DNA of 64,000 bases, taken from the NCBI GenBank assembly GCA_946403625.1, contig CAMJAP010000002.1, forward strand, positions 1 through 64,000, read 5' to 3'. A program made the translations under genes and the position numbers. Below, in pieces: positions 51,104-61,184 of the stretch. Position 1 is the stretch's first letter, and every line of letters starts with the position of its first letter. Source of the stretch: an uncultured Lachnospiraceae bacterium (lineage in GTDB: Bacteria; Bacillota; Clostridia; Lachnospirales; Lachnospiraceae). The notes under the pieces are model-generated. The model worked only from the letters and a program-made list of their open reading frames with translations. It did no database searches and had not been told where the DNA came from.

Positions 51104-51991
51104 ATGAAAATTTCGGAGATTTTTAAGAGCGGACAGCCGACGTTGTCGTTGGAGGTGTTTCCGCCCAAGACCAGCGAAGTGTATGACAGCGTGGAGAAAG
51201 CGACCAATGAGATCGCATCACTGAAGCCGGATTTTATGAGTGTGACCTATGGCGCGGCGGGCAGTACCCGTACCTACACCACGGCGATCGCATCCAACAT
51301 TGAGAAGGCCGGTGTTACGGCATTGGCGCATCTGACCTGTGTGAATGCATCCAAAGAGAGCATCCGGGAACAGGTGGAGGCACTCAAAGCAGCGGGGATC
51401 GAGAATATCCTGGCGCTGCGAGGGGATCTTCCCGAAGGCATGGAGAGTACCGAGGACTGGGTTTACAAACATGCCAGCGAACTGATCCCGGTGATCAAGG
51501 AGTTCGGCGATTTCTGCATCGGCGGTGCCTGCTATCCGGAGAAGCACCCGGAGGCGGCGGATCTGAAGACGGATATTGCCAATATGAAGAAAAAGGTGGA
51601 TGCCGGCTGTGAATTTTTGACCACACAGATGTTTTTTGACAACAACCTGTTGTACAACTATCTGTATCGTCTGCGGGAAGGCGGTGTGACTGTGCCGGTG
51701 GTAGCGGGTATTATGCCGGTGACCAATGCAAAACAGATGGCAAGGATCATCAAACTGTCCCAGGCATTTATCCCGAGACGCTATGTGGCTTTGCTGGATC
51801 GTTATTCGGACAATCCGGCAGCGCTCAAGCAGGCGGCGATCGCGTATGCAACGGATCAGATTATCGATCTGCTGGCAAACGGCGTGGAACATATCCATGT
51901 ATATACGATGAACAAACCGGAAGTAGCGGCACAGATTCAGCAGAATCTGTCCGAGATCATTCCTTCATGTAAAAAGAGCGTGGGTGTTTGA
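51104..51991 (+). CDS. metF: methylenetetrahydrofolate reductase
   Basis: PTLSLEVFPPKTSEVYDSVEKATNEIASLKPDFMSVTYGAAGST. Confidence 0.95.
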   Translation: MKISEIFKSGQPTLSLEVFPPKTSEVYDSVEKATNEIASLKPDFMSVTYGAAGSTRTYTTAIASNIEKAGVTALAHLTCVNASKESIREQVEALKAAGIENILALRGDLPEGMESTEDWVYKHASELIPVIKEFGDFCIGGACYPEKHPEAADLKTDIANMKKKVDAGCEFLTTQMFFDNNLLYNYLYRLREGGVTVPVVAGIMPVTNAKQMARIIKLSQAFIPRRYVALLDRYSDNPAALKQAAIAYATDQIIDLLANGVEHIHVYTMNKPEVAAQIQQNLSEIIPSCKKSVGV

Positions 51992-52656
51992 GATTGATGG
52001 AAGAATCAGGGGAAACAATCGCATACCCGGTCATTACGTATATTCCGTCGGCGGATGAACTGGAGATTTCCTATCCGGAGATCCACCGGTATCTCGGTTA
52101 CGGCCGTTCGGAGGTTCCGGAATGGGATCATGCGTTGATCGACCGTTGTCTGGATAAAGTAAAGAAGGTAATGGCAGGCAAGGCGTGTTATTCACGCTTT
52201 CCTGTCATTTGTCATGAAGACGGTCAGATCCGTATGCCGTACGGTGATATCGTCAGCCGGCATCTGGCGAGAAATCTGAGGGGCTGTGATGAGATCTATA
52301 TATTTGCGGCCACGATCGGTGCGGCATTTGACCGTATGCTGGTGCGGACCAGGCTGACCTCTATGGCAGAGGCGGCGGTGATGCAGGCATGTGGTGCGGC
52401 GGCAATCGAAGCGGTATGCAATGCGCTGAATGACAAACTGGAAAAAGAGGCGGCAGAAGAGGGGCGGTCGTTATGTACCAGATACAGTCCGGGATATGGG
52501 GATCTGGCGCTGGAAAATCAGAAAGGGGTATTTGAAGTACTCCATCCGTCCAAATACATCGGCTTGTCCCTGATGGACACGATGATCATGACTCCGGAAA
52601 AGTCGGTTACGGCGATCATCGGCATCCGGAAAGCGGAGGAAGGCAATATGCGTTGA
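51988..52656 (+). CDS. stand-alone vitamin B12-dependent methionine synthase activation domain protein
   Basis: IYIFAATIGAAFDRMLVRTRLTSMAEAAVMQACGAAAIEAVC; RYSPGYGDLALENQKGVFEVLHPSKYIGLSL; start could be ATG 51997. Confidence 0.88.
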   Translation: MRLMEESGETIAYPVITYIPSADELEISYPEIHRYLGYGRSEVPEWDHALIDRCLDKVKKVMAGKACYSRFPVICHEDGQIRMPYGDIVSRHLARNLRGCDEIYIFAATIGAAFDRMLVRTRLTSMAEAAVMQACGAAAIEAVCNALNDKLEKEAAEEGRSLCTRYSPGYGDLALENQKGVFEVLHPSKYIGLSLMDTMIMTPEKSVTAIIGIRKAEEGNMR

Positions 52657-52743
52657 TCCGGTGGGGGGGCCGGAAAGGATACCGTGATCAGAAACGAAAA
52701 CGGTATCGGAAACACAGCAGATTTGTATTGATACAGGAGAAGG

Positions 52744-55700
52744 ATGAAACAGAACCGTAAAACAACCGGTATTATCATAGTGGTCACTTTGGTGCTTGCC
52801 GTGGTTACGATCACGAATACTCTGTTGGTATTTCAGATGACATCACAGCAGACCAAAGATTCCGGCGCGTACCAGTTGGCGGGTATCAGCGGGCGTATGG
52901 AGTCGGTGATCAGTGATTCCGAAGCGCTGACGATGAAACTGGGGATGCAGGCGCAGACGTATCTCGGGGATTACGATGCGCTTAAGAGTTTTGTGTACGA
53001 AAAGCAGAAGGAACTGCTGGAAGAAACCGAAGGAAATCTGTTCAGTTTCTATGTCGCCGGAGACGGCTGGGATATCATGCCGGAGTTTAACGACCGGCCG
53101 GAGGGGTATGTTCCTACGGAGAGAGACTGGTACACCGGCGCGATCCGTAACGGCGGCAATCCCTATATCACATCACCTTATATTGATGCCCGAACAGGGA
53201 GCATCTGCTTTACGATCTCGGTAATGCTGAGTGACCACACCACCGTGGCGGCGGTGGACTATACGATGGATACCATCCGCAATTATATCCGCGAGATGTA
53301 CGAGAACGGTACGCGTATGGCCGTGATCGTTACGGATGACGGAACGATCGCAGGATGTACGAATGACCAAATGGTCGGGGAAAACCTGGCGGAAGTGATG
53401 CCGGATTACAGCGGTATCTTCGGGTTGGCCAAGGGCAGCGACGGTGTCGTGATGAGCCATATCCGCAGCGGAGTGCATTCGGAAACCCTTTTCGCGACGC
53501 GGTCCTCGTCCGGCTGGAATATGATCGTCGGCGTCAGCAACTGGTCTTTGTACCAGAATTCCTATCTGCAGCTGGCGGCGATGAGTTTGATCAACCTGGG
53601 CCTGTTTCTGGTGATCCTGATGCTGTATACGAGCAGTATCCGAAACCGCAAGAAGGCGGAAGATGCGCTGTCTTCCAAGGAAGCGTTTCTGGACAAGATC
53701 ACCGGAGAACTGCGGGATCCGCTGCATCGCATCGTAGATTGTGCCAGCGTGGAAAACATTCGACACAGCGCTGACTATGAAGAGGAATTCATCAAGATCC
53801 GCGAGGCTTCCGGGCGTTTGTCCGAGATGATCGGTCAGATCATTTCCTACAAGACCATTGCGCAGAATGAGACCCGGGAAAAACGGGAGCGGAAGCACAT
53901 TCCGGAAGGCGGTATTAACGAGCGGTTTCGTGCCGTTATCATCAGTGTGTTGCTGTTTGTTATGGGCATCAGCCTGTATACGAATATTTCGGCTACACTG
54001 CGCTGGGGAACGAACCGGATGCGCAGTGAAGTGGAGAGTTACGAGTACAAACTGTCCGAGTGGCTGGATACGCAAAAGAGCATTCTGGATATGTTTTGCA
54101 GCATCATCTCCACACATCCGGAGATGCTTGCGGACTATGACGGTACCGTCGAGTATCTGAACCGTATCACACAGCAGTATCCGGAAATTTCCGTGACCTA
54201 TATGACCAATCCCAATCTGGAGCCTACGGTTTTTATGAATAACGGATGGCTGCCGGATGAAAACTGGCATGTGGAAGAGCGGGAATGGTATATCGATACG
54301 CTGCATTCGGAAAAGGGGTGGAGCATTTCCGCACCCTATTTCGATGAACAGACGGGACTGTACTGTCTGACGATCTCGGAGCAGGTATACGATGCCAGAA
54401 CCGGGGAATGGCTGGGCATCTTCGGCATCGACTTCTATATGGACAAGCTGACGGATATCCTGGGCAGCAGTTATTCCGATAAGGGATATGCGTTTCTGGC
54501 CGATGCAAGGGGCGAGATCATCAACCATCCTTACGGCAGCTATCAGATGTCGGAGAGCCGTTCCACAAATGTTTCGCAGCTGACGTATCGCGAGATTCCG
54601 ACGGACGGAACGGTTCATATCTGCCGGGATTATGACGGGCAGAATCGTATCCTGATCGCCAGCCGGGACGAGAGTTCGCACTTTACGGTGTATGTGGCGA
54701 GCAGCATCTGGAAGATCTACGGCAATGTATTGGTATACGGTGTGATCTCGCTGGTTGCCTTCCTGATCTGCATCATCATGGTTTATCGCCTGCTGACGGC
54801 GCAGATCAATTGGCAGGAGGAAGTGAACCGCAAGCTGAAGGAGTCGGCAGATACGGCGATCGCCGCCGGAAATGCCAAGAGCCGTTTCCTGGCGCAGATG
54901 TCCCACGAGATCCGTACTCCGATCAATGCGGTGCTCGGTATGAACGAGATGATCCTGCGGGAATCGGAGGATGCTTCCATCCGGGAGTATTCGAATAACA
55001 TCCAGAGTGCCGGACGGACGCTGCTTTCGCTGATCAACAGCATTTTGGATTTTTCCAAGATCGAAGACGGCAAGATGGAGATCCTGCCGGTGGAATACGA
55101 CAGTGCGGCAATGATCCATGATATGGTCAATTCGGTTTCCGAGAGGGCCAAAGCCAAGGGGCTGCAGATGAAGGTTTCCGTCGATGAAAAATTGCCGGTA
55201 AAGCTCTACGGAGATGACGTAAGATTGCGTCAGGTAGTTGTCAATCTATTGACAAATGGTGTAAAATATACGGAGACTGGCTGTGTATCATTGACGATCC
55301 GCGGCACAGAACGGACCGCCGATAAGATCCGTATTTATGTGGAAGTCAAGGATACCGGAATCGGTATACGGGAAGAGGATCGGGAGAAACTTTTTGAGTC
55401 TTTCCAGAGGCTGGATGAGACCCGCAACCGTAATATCGAAGGCACCGGACTGGGCATGTCCATTGTAACGGGACTTTTGGAGATGATGGGCAGCAGCCTG
55501 CAGGTGGACAGCGTCTACGGAGAAGGCTCTTCGTTCTCGTTCTACATCGATCAGGGCATCGTGGATGCGGAACCGATCGGGGATTATGAGGAACATCTGG
55601 CAAAGAGCGTGCAGACCAAGACCGAAACAGGACATCTGTATGCGCCGGATGCAAAGGTGCTGGTCGTTGATGACAATGAAATGAATCTGAAGGTGATCCG

Positions 55701-56496
55701 CAGCCTTCTGAAAGTAAACGGTATCCTTCCGGATACCGTGCTCTCCGGGGCAGCAGCACTGGAATCGGTACGGCAGAAGAAGTATGATCTGATCTTTATG
55801 GATCACATGATGCCGAAGATGGACGGTATGGAAACACTGGCCAAGATGCATTCGGAGCATCTGCTGTCGGAGGATACCGTGGTGGTGGCGCTGACCGCCA
55901 ACGCTATTGTAGGCGCCCGGGATATGTATATTCAGGCAGGATTTGCGGATTATCTGACCAAGCCGATCGAGATCCCGGCACTGGAAAAGACATTGGAAAT
56001 GTATCTGCCGGAGGGGATCGTCGGTTTTCGGGAGATACAAAGCGGCAGACCGGATTCCGAAGCAACGCCGGAAGATGCGAAAGAAAGCGACTCCGGACAG
56101 TTCACACTGGAGGAAATGCGGGAATTTCATGAGCAATGTCCCGCGATCGATCTGCTGACGGCGCTGAGTTATTGCATGGATTCTAAGGAATTTCTTTATG
56201 ATACTTTAGCAATCTATCTGGAAGAAGACCGTCGGGAAGAAATGGAAACGCTGTTTGCGCAGAAGGATTGGGAGAATTACCGGATCCGTGCGCACAGTTT
56301 AAAGAGCATTTCCAAAACGATCGGCGCGATGGTGTTTTCCGAACATGCCAGAGCGATGGAATTCGCACTGAAAGATCATAATATTGATTATGTTACATTA
56401 CATCACGGGGAACTGCTCACGGAGTACGGCGAGTTGCTCGGGATGATCCGAAAAGTTGTGGGGGAAGACAGTAATGAGCAAAGCAGTGGTGATTGA
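52744..56496 (+). CDS. hybrid histidine kinase: Cache - degenerate HisKA - Cache - HisKA - HATPase - REC - HPt
   Basis: SRFLAQMSHEIRTPINAVLGMNEMIL; GTGLGMSIVTGLLEMMGS; VLVVDDNEMNLKVI...DLIFMDHMMPKMDG; HPt-like RIRAHSLKSISKTIGA. Confidence 0.93.
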   Translation: MKQNRKTTGIIIVVTLVLAVVTITNTLLVFQMTSQQTKDSGAYQLAGISGRMESVISDSEALTMKLGMQAQTYLGDYDALKSFVYEKQKELLEETEGNLFSFYVAGDGWDIMPEFNDRPEGYVPTERDWYTGAIRNGGNPYITSPYIDARTGSICFTISVMLSDHTTVAAVDYTMDTIRNYIREMYENGTRMAVIVTDDGTIAGCTNDQMVGENLAEVMPDYSGIFGLAKGSDGVVMSHIRSGVHSETLFATRSSSGWNMIVGVSNWSLYQNSYLQLAAMSLINLGLFLVILMLYTSSIRNRKKAEDALSSKEAFLDKITGELRDPLHRIVDCASVENIRHSADYEEEFIKIREASGRLSEMIGQIISYKTIAQNETREKRERKHIPEGGINERFRAVIISVLLFVMGISLYTNISATLRWGTNRMRSEVESYEYKLSEWLDTQKSILDMFCSIISTHPEMLADYDGTVEYLNRITQQYPEISVTYMTNPNLEPTVFMNNGWLPDENWHVEEREWYIDTLHSEKGWSISAPYFDEQTGLYCLTISEQVYDARTGEWLGIFGIDFYMDKLTDILGSSYSDKGYAFLADARGEIINHPYGSYQMSESRSTNVSQLTYREIPTDGTVHICRDYDGQNRILIASRDESSHFTVYVASSIWKIYGNVLVYGVISLVAFLICIIMVYRLLTAQINWQEEVNRKLKESADTAIAAGNAKSRFLAQMSHEIRTPINAVLGMNEMILRESEDASIREYSNNIQSAGRTLLSLINSILDFSKIEDGKMEILPVEYDSAAMIHDMVNSVSERAKAKGLQMKVSVDEKLPVKLYGDDVRLRQVVVNLLTNGVKYTETGCVSLTIRGTERTADKIRIYVEVKDTGIGIREEDREKLFESFQRLDETRNRNIEGTGLGMSIVTGLLEMMGSSLQVDSVYGEGSSFSFYIDQGIVDAEPIGDYEEHLAKSVQTKTETGHLYAPDAKVLVVDDNEMNLKVIRSLLKVNGILPDTVLSGAAALESVRQKKYDLIFMDHMMPKMDGMETLAKMHSEHLLSEDTVVVALTANAIVGARDMYIQAGFADYLTKPIEIPALEKTLEMYLPEGIVGFREIQSGRPDSEATPEDAKESDSGQFTLEEMREFHEQCPAIDLLTALSYCMDSKEFLYDTLAIYLEEDRREEMETLFAQKDWENYRIRAHSLKSISKTIGAMVFSEHARAMEFALKDHNIDYVTLHHGELLTEYGELLGMIRKVVGEDSNEQSSGD

Positions 56497-56830
56497 TGAC
56501 GATCCTATGTTTCGCCGATTGGCCCAGATGGTATTGAAGAAGAAAAACGTGGAGATCCATGAGGCCGATAATGCTACGGACGGTATCGCACTCATTCGTC
56601 GGGAAAAACCGGATGTCGTATTTCTGGATGTGGCAATGCCGGGGATCGGCGGGCTGGAAGCTTTGGGGATGATCCGGCAGGATGCGGAGATCGCGGATAC
56701 CAAAGTGTTTTTCCTTACCGGCGCGGAGGAGGAAGGCGTAAAGCAGCAGGCAGAGGAACTGGGAGCAGCCGGATTTATCGCAAAACCCTTTACTGCGGAT
56801 ATGCTCTATGCGGCTCTCGGATCGGAATAA
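56474..56830 (+). CDS. single-domain response regulator (REC)
   Basis: KAVVIDDDPMFRRLAQ; PDVVFLDVAMPGIGGLE. Confidence 0.93.
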   Translation: MSKAVVIDDDPMFRRLAQMVLKKKNVEIHEADNATDGIALIRREKPDVVFLDVAMPGIGGLEALGMIRQDAEIADTKVFFLTGAEEEGVKQQAEELGAAGFIAKPFTADMLYAALGSE

Positions 56831-56875
56831 TACAACACTTGTAAAGAATAATGTTTCACAGGAAGGATGAGAAGT

Positions 56876-58213
56876 ATGAAACATGTCCTGGTCGTGGACG
56901 ACGAAAAAATCAATCTGAATTGCGCAAGTGCTGCACTGAACGGACATTATAAAGTAACAACGGCGATTTCAGGAAAACAGGCGTTACAGTTTTTATCTGT
57001 AACCATACCGGATATTGTTTTGCTCGACATTAATATGCCTCTGATGGATGGTTATCAGGTGATGGAGCAGATGCGTGCACAGGAGCGGACCAAGTCGGTT
57101 CCGGTGGCATTTATGTCTGCCGAAAAAGATGCCGTAACCGAAGGCAAGTGTCTGGAGATGGGGGCGGTGGACTTTTTGCCCAAGCCTTTTGTACCGAGTA
57201 TCCTGCTGGGACGCATTGAAAAGATCATGCGTACGCTGGATACCCAGCAGACGCTGACCGCAGAACTAAAAGATATCAAGGACAAATCTCAAAAGGATGC
57301 CCTGACCGGTCTTTGGAACCGCAACTATACCTCACAGGTGGTGGAGGAGCGGTTGCGTAAAGGCGGTAAGGGTGCGCTCTTTATGATCGATATGGATAAC
57401 TTCAAAGCCATTAACGACAATTACGGGCATGATGCCGGGGATAAGACTTTGGAGATGTTTGCGGATACCCTGCGGGATCATACCGGCAAGAAGGATGTGG
57501 CATGCCGTATCGGCGGTGACGAATTTGTGGCCTATATCGACAGTAACGTGGATAAGGCAAAGCTCGGGGAGATCGCGGGCAGTATCATCAAGGAACTGTG
57601 TCACAAACTGGAAGAATGCAAGTACGAGACCAATTCTTCGGTGTCCGTAGGTATTGCGCTGGCACCCGAGGACGGACAGGATTTTACCGCGCTGTATAAT
57701 GCGGCGGATAAGGCACTTTACCACGTGAAGCAAAACGGTAAAAATGCATACCATTTCTTCAGCGACCAGACCCCTGCGGATATGGAGCAGGCAGCGCGTT
57801 ATGCGGACATCCGCTATTTCCACGAACTGGCGAGACGGACCGACGGACACAGAGGGGCTTATCAGGTGGACCTGCGCGGCTTCCAGTATGTATACAATTT
57901 CCTGGTGCGTCAGGCAGAGCGCGGGCGTTTTGATACCCGTGTGCTGTTGCTCAATCTGATGCCGGACGAAGGCTATGTTCCGCAAAAGGATGAGCTGGAA
58001 AAAGATATGGAACTGTTGGAAGAGGCTTTGTTCAACGGCTTGCGCAGAGGGGATATCTTTACGAGATATTCCGACAAGCAGGTGGTGCTGCTGCTGCCGG
58101 AGACGGGAGAAGAGGAAGCCAAGGGGATCGTTGCCAGAGTTGCCGCAGACTATGAAGGACGGTACAACGGCGGAAAGATCCATGTATATTACGAAACCGT
58201 AGTATTAAAGTAA
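56876..58213 (+). CDS. REC-GGDEF diguanylate cyclase with a degenerate second GGDEF-like domain
   Basis: VLVVDDEKINLNCA; DALTGLWNRNY; RIGGDEFVAYID; C-term FTRYSDKQVVLLLPET. Confidence 0.92.
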   Translation: MKHVLVVDDEKINLNCASAALNGHYKVTTAISGKQALQFLSVTIPDIVLLDINMPLMDGYQVMEQMRAQERTKSVPVAFMSAEKDAVTEGKCLEMGAVDFLPKPFVPSILLGRIEKIMRTLDTQQTLTAELKDIKDKSQKDALTGLWNRNYTSQVVEERLRKGGKGALFMIDMDNFKAINDNYGHDAGDKTLEMFADTLRDHTGKKDVACRIGGDEFVAYIDSNVDKAKLGEIAGSIIKELCHKLEECKYETNSSVSVGIALAPEDGQDFTALYNAADKALYHVKQNGKNAYHFFSDQTPADMEQAARYADIRYFHELARRTDGHRGAYQVDLRGFQYVYNFLVRQAERGRFDTRVLLLNLMPDEGYVPQKDELEKDMELLEEALFNGLRRGDIFTRYSDKQVVLLLPETGEEEAKGIVARVAADYEGRYNGGKIHVYYETVVLK

Positions 58214-58226
58214 CGGATATTTGATC

Positions 58227-58264
58227 GCTGCCGGGTTTGGAACCGATACCCGGCAGCCTTTTAT
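58227..58264 (+). terminator. intrinsic terminator between GGDEF and ABC genes
   Basis: GCTGCCGGGTttggaaccgatACCCGGCAGC CTTTTA. Confidence 0.75.
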
Positions 58265-58300
58265 TGTCTGCAGGTACAGAAGATCGGAGGAGTGTGTTCC

Positions 58301-59398
58301 ATGAAAGTGGTGCTGGAGCATCTGACAAAAGTATTTCCGGGAAGAGAAAAGAAGAATCCGAAAGATGTGGTCGCCGTGAGCGACTTTCATTTTGTGATCC
58401 CGGACGGCAAGCTGGTGGGGCTTTTGGGGCCTTCCGGCTGTGGGAAGAGTACCGCACTCAATCTGATCAGCGGGCTGGAGGTGCCGACGGAAGGGCGCAT
58501 CTTTTTCGGAGACGATGATGTGACGGATCTGCCGCCGGAGCACCGCGGCGTGGGACTGGTGTTTCAGAACTATGCGCTGTATCCGCATCTGACGGTACGG
58601 CAGAACATCCGCTTTCCGTTGGAAAATTTAAAAGGCGATGCCAAACTCTCTAAAGAAGAGATGGAAGATAAGGTGCTGGAAGCGGCCAAGGTCGTACAGA
58701 TCGAAGGCTTGTTGGATCGCAAGCCGGCGGAGATGTCCGGCGGGCAGCAGCAGCGCGTGGCGATCGCAAGAGCACTGGTTAAGAAGCCCAAGGTACTGCT
58801 TTTGGATGAGCCCTTGTCCAATCTGGATGCGCGACTGCGTCTGCAGACCAGAGAGGAGATTCGGCGGATCCAGTGCGAGACCGGGATCACGACGATCTTT
58901 GTTACCCACGATCAGGAAGAGGCCATGAGCATCTCGGACAGCATCGTGGTGATGAAGGAAGGTAAGGTGCAGCAGGTGGGCGCGCCGCAGGAAGTCTATG
59001 ACAGCCCGGCCAATCTGTTCGTGGCCAAATTCCTGGGAAATCCCCAGATTAATGTATTTGAAGGAACGGTAACGAAGGAACGCCTGTACATCGGCGACGA
59101 TGATCTGCTGGAGGTGAAGGGTGTACCGGACGGCAAGGTGCTGGTGGGGATCCGGCCGGAAGCCTTTATCTGGAACCGGGAAGGCGCCTTCTGCTGTGAC
59201 AAAAAATCCGTGGAAGTGATGGGACGCGACAGCAGTATCGTATTCGGACACGCAGGAGCGGTGACTACACAGCCCAGAGCCATCATTGATTCGGAGCTGG
59301 TTTCCGAAAAGATGGAAGATCAGGTGCGTTTTGATCTGCGTCCGAAAAAAGTATTTCTGTTTCATCCCGAGACGGAAGAAAGGATCTCGTTTTCATGA
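58301..59398 (+). CDS. ABC transporter ATP-binding protein (MalK/UgpC-type)
   Basis: LLGPSGCGKSTALNLISGLE; MSGGQQQRVAIARALVKKPKVLLLDEPLSNLDARLR; C-term OB-like regulatory domain. Confidence 0.95.
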   Translation: MKVVLEHLTKVFPGREKKNPKDVVAVSDFHFVIPDGKLVGLLGPSGCGKSTALNLISGLEVPTEGRIFFGDDDVTDLPPEHRGVGLVFQNYALYPHLTVRQNIRFPLENLKGDAKLSKEEMEDKVLEAAKVVQIEGLLDRKPAEMSGGQQQRVAIARALVKKPKVLLLDEPLSNLDARLRLQTREEIRRIQCETGITTIFVTHDQEEAMSISDSIVVMKEGKVQQVGAPQEVYDSPANLFVAKFLGNPQINVFEGTVTKERLYIGDDDLLEVKGVPDGKVLVGIRPEAFIWNREGAFCCDKKSVEVMGRDSSIVFGHAGAVTTQPRAIIDSELVSEKMEDQVRFDLRPKKVFLFHPETEERISFS

Positions 59399-60294
59399 AA
59401 AAGAGATCATCTTCCCAATTTAAGGCGTGGTTATACCTGCTGCCGGCAGCGCTTTTCCTGGCAGTGTTTTTGGTATATCCGCTGATCGACGTGCTGATCT
59501 ATTCCTTTGAGGAAGGATTCAATTTTGCTTCGCAGACCTATCAGGGGACGGGACTGTACAACTATTCCTATGTCCTGCATGATCCCTATTTTATCCAGGC
59601 GCTCAAAAATACTTTCCTGATCGTGATCATCACGGTGCCGCTCTCCACCGGGCTGGCGCTGCTGATCTCGCTGGGCTTAAACAAGATCAAAGCGCTGAAA
59701 GACCTGTTCCAGACCATCTTTTTTCTTCCGTATGTGACCAATACGCTGGCGGTCGGTCTGGTCTTTATGATCCTGTTCAAAAAGACCGCGTATACGGACG
59801 GTATGATCAATGTGCTGCTCCATGCCTTCGGATCTCCGGGAGTGGATTTTATCGAGGGACCGTATTGGGCAAAGATGTTTGTGATGTGCCTGTATACGAT
59901 CTGGGTGGTGCTGCCCTTCAAGATCCTGATCCTGACCAGTGCGCTGGCCAGCGTAAATCCGATGTATTACAAGGCGGCAAGAGTGGACGGAACTTCTCCG
60001 GCCAGAATCTTTTTCCGCATTACACTGCCGATGATCTCGCCGATGATCTTTTATCTGGTGATCACGGGTTTCATCGGGGCGTTTAAGGCCTACAGCGATG
60101 AGGTGGCATTGTTCGGAACCAATCTGAATGCGGCCGGGATGAATACCATCGTGGGTTATGTGTACGATATGCTCTACGGTGACAGCGGCGGCTATCCGTC
60201 GTATGCATCGGCGGCGGCGCTGATCTTGTTTATCGTGATCCTGACCATCACGGCGATCAATCTGTTGGTCAGCAACAAAAAGGTGAGTATGTAA
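59395..60294 (+). CDS. carbohydrate ABC transporter permease (MalF-type)
   Basis: Six-TM pattern; EAA loop YYKAARVDGTSPARIFFRITLPMISPM. Confidence 0.94.
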   Translation: MKKRSSSQFKAWLYLLPAALFLAVFLVYPLIDVLIYSFEEGFNFASQTYQGTGLYNYSYVLHDPYFIQALKNTFLIVIITVPLSTGLALLISLGLNKIKALKDLFQTIFFLPYVTNTLAVGLVFMILFKKTAYTDGMINVLLHAFGSPGVDFIEGPYWAKMFVMCLYTIWVVLPFKILILTSALASVNPMYYKAARVDGTSPARIFFRITLPMISPMIFYLVITGFIGAFKAYSDEVALFGTNLNAAGMNTIVGYVYDMLYGDSGGYPSYASAAALILFIVILTITAINLLVSNKKVSM

Positions 60295-60311
60295 AGGACC
60301 GGGCGTAGTAA

Positions 60312-61181
60312 ATGGAAGAGAACTATCAGCAGATCATAAAAAAGAATAAAGCCGTAACGACCGGCAAGACGGTGCTGTTGTACCTGGGCCTTACCGTATG
60401 GGGCGTGGTGGTGCTGTTTCCGTTTTACTGGATGCTGCTTACTTCCGTAAAGAGCTATTCGTCGTATAATGCGGAATATGTGCCGAAGCTGTATACGCTC
60501 GCACCGACGATCCGCAATTACATCGATGCGTTCACGGCGGTTCCGCTGGCGCGATATTTTCTGAATACCCTGATCTTTACGGTGCTGACCACATTGTTTA
60601 TGCTGTTTGTGACGATTCTGGCGGCCTTTGCCTTTGCGCGTCTTTCCTTTAAGGGGAAGGATATCGTCTTTGCCTTTTTCCTGTCACTGATGATGATCCC
60701 GAACGAGCTGGTGGTGATCACCAACTTCGTGACGGTGACCAATCTGGATCTGCGCAACAGTTTTGCCGGCCTGATCCTGCCGAGCGTGACTTCGGTCTTT
60801 TATATCTATCTGCTGAAAGAAAATTTCGAGCAGATCCCGGAGGAACTGTATAAGGCGGCAAAGGTGGACGGCACTTCCGACTGGCGGTATCTGTGGAAGG
60901 TGATGATCCCCATCTGCCGGCCGACCATCGTAACGATTACCATATTGAAAGTGATCGAGTGCTGGAATTCCTATATCTGGCCGCGACTGATCACCGACGA
61001 TGCGGCGTATTTTCTGGTATCCAACGGCATTCAGGAGATCCGGGAGAACGGTTTCGGCCGTGAGAATATTCCGGCGATGATGGCAGCAGTGGTCGTGATC
61101 TCGCTGCCGCTTGTGATTTTGTTTCTGATCTTCCACAAAAAGATCATGGAAGGGGTATCCAGGGGAGGAACCAAAGGATAA
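60312..61181 (+). CDS. carbohydrate ABC transporter permease (MalG-type)
   Basis: ELYKAAKVDGTSDWRYLWKVMIPICRP. Confidence 0.94.
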   Translation: MEENYQQIIKKNKAVTTGKTVLLYLGLTVWGVVVLFPFYWMLLTSVKSYSSYNAEYVPKLYTLAPTIRNYIDAFTAVPLARYFLNTLIFTVLTTLFMLFVTILAAFAFARLSFKGKDIVFAFFLSLMMIPNELVVITNFVTVTNLDLRNSFAGLILPSVTSVFYIYLLKENFEQIPEELYKAAKVDGTSDWRYLWKVMIPICRPTIVTITILKVIECWNSYIWPRLITDDAAYFLVSNGIQEIRENGFGRENIPAMMAAVVVISLPLVILFLIFHKKIMEGVSRGGTKG

Positions 61182-61184
61182 GTT

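Noticed and set aside
53173-55119. 648-aa minus-strand ORF inside the hybrid kinase
   Set aside because: Antisense shadow of the kinase; His/Arg/Gln-rich and no domain
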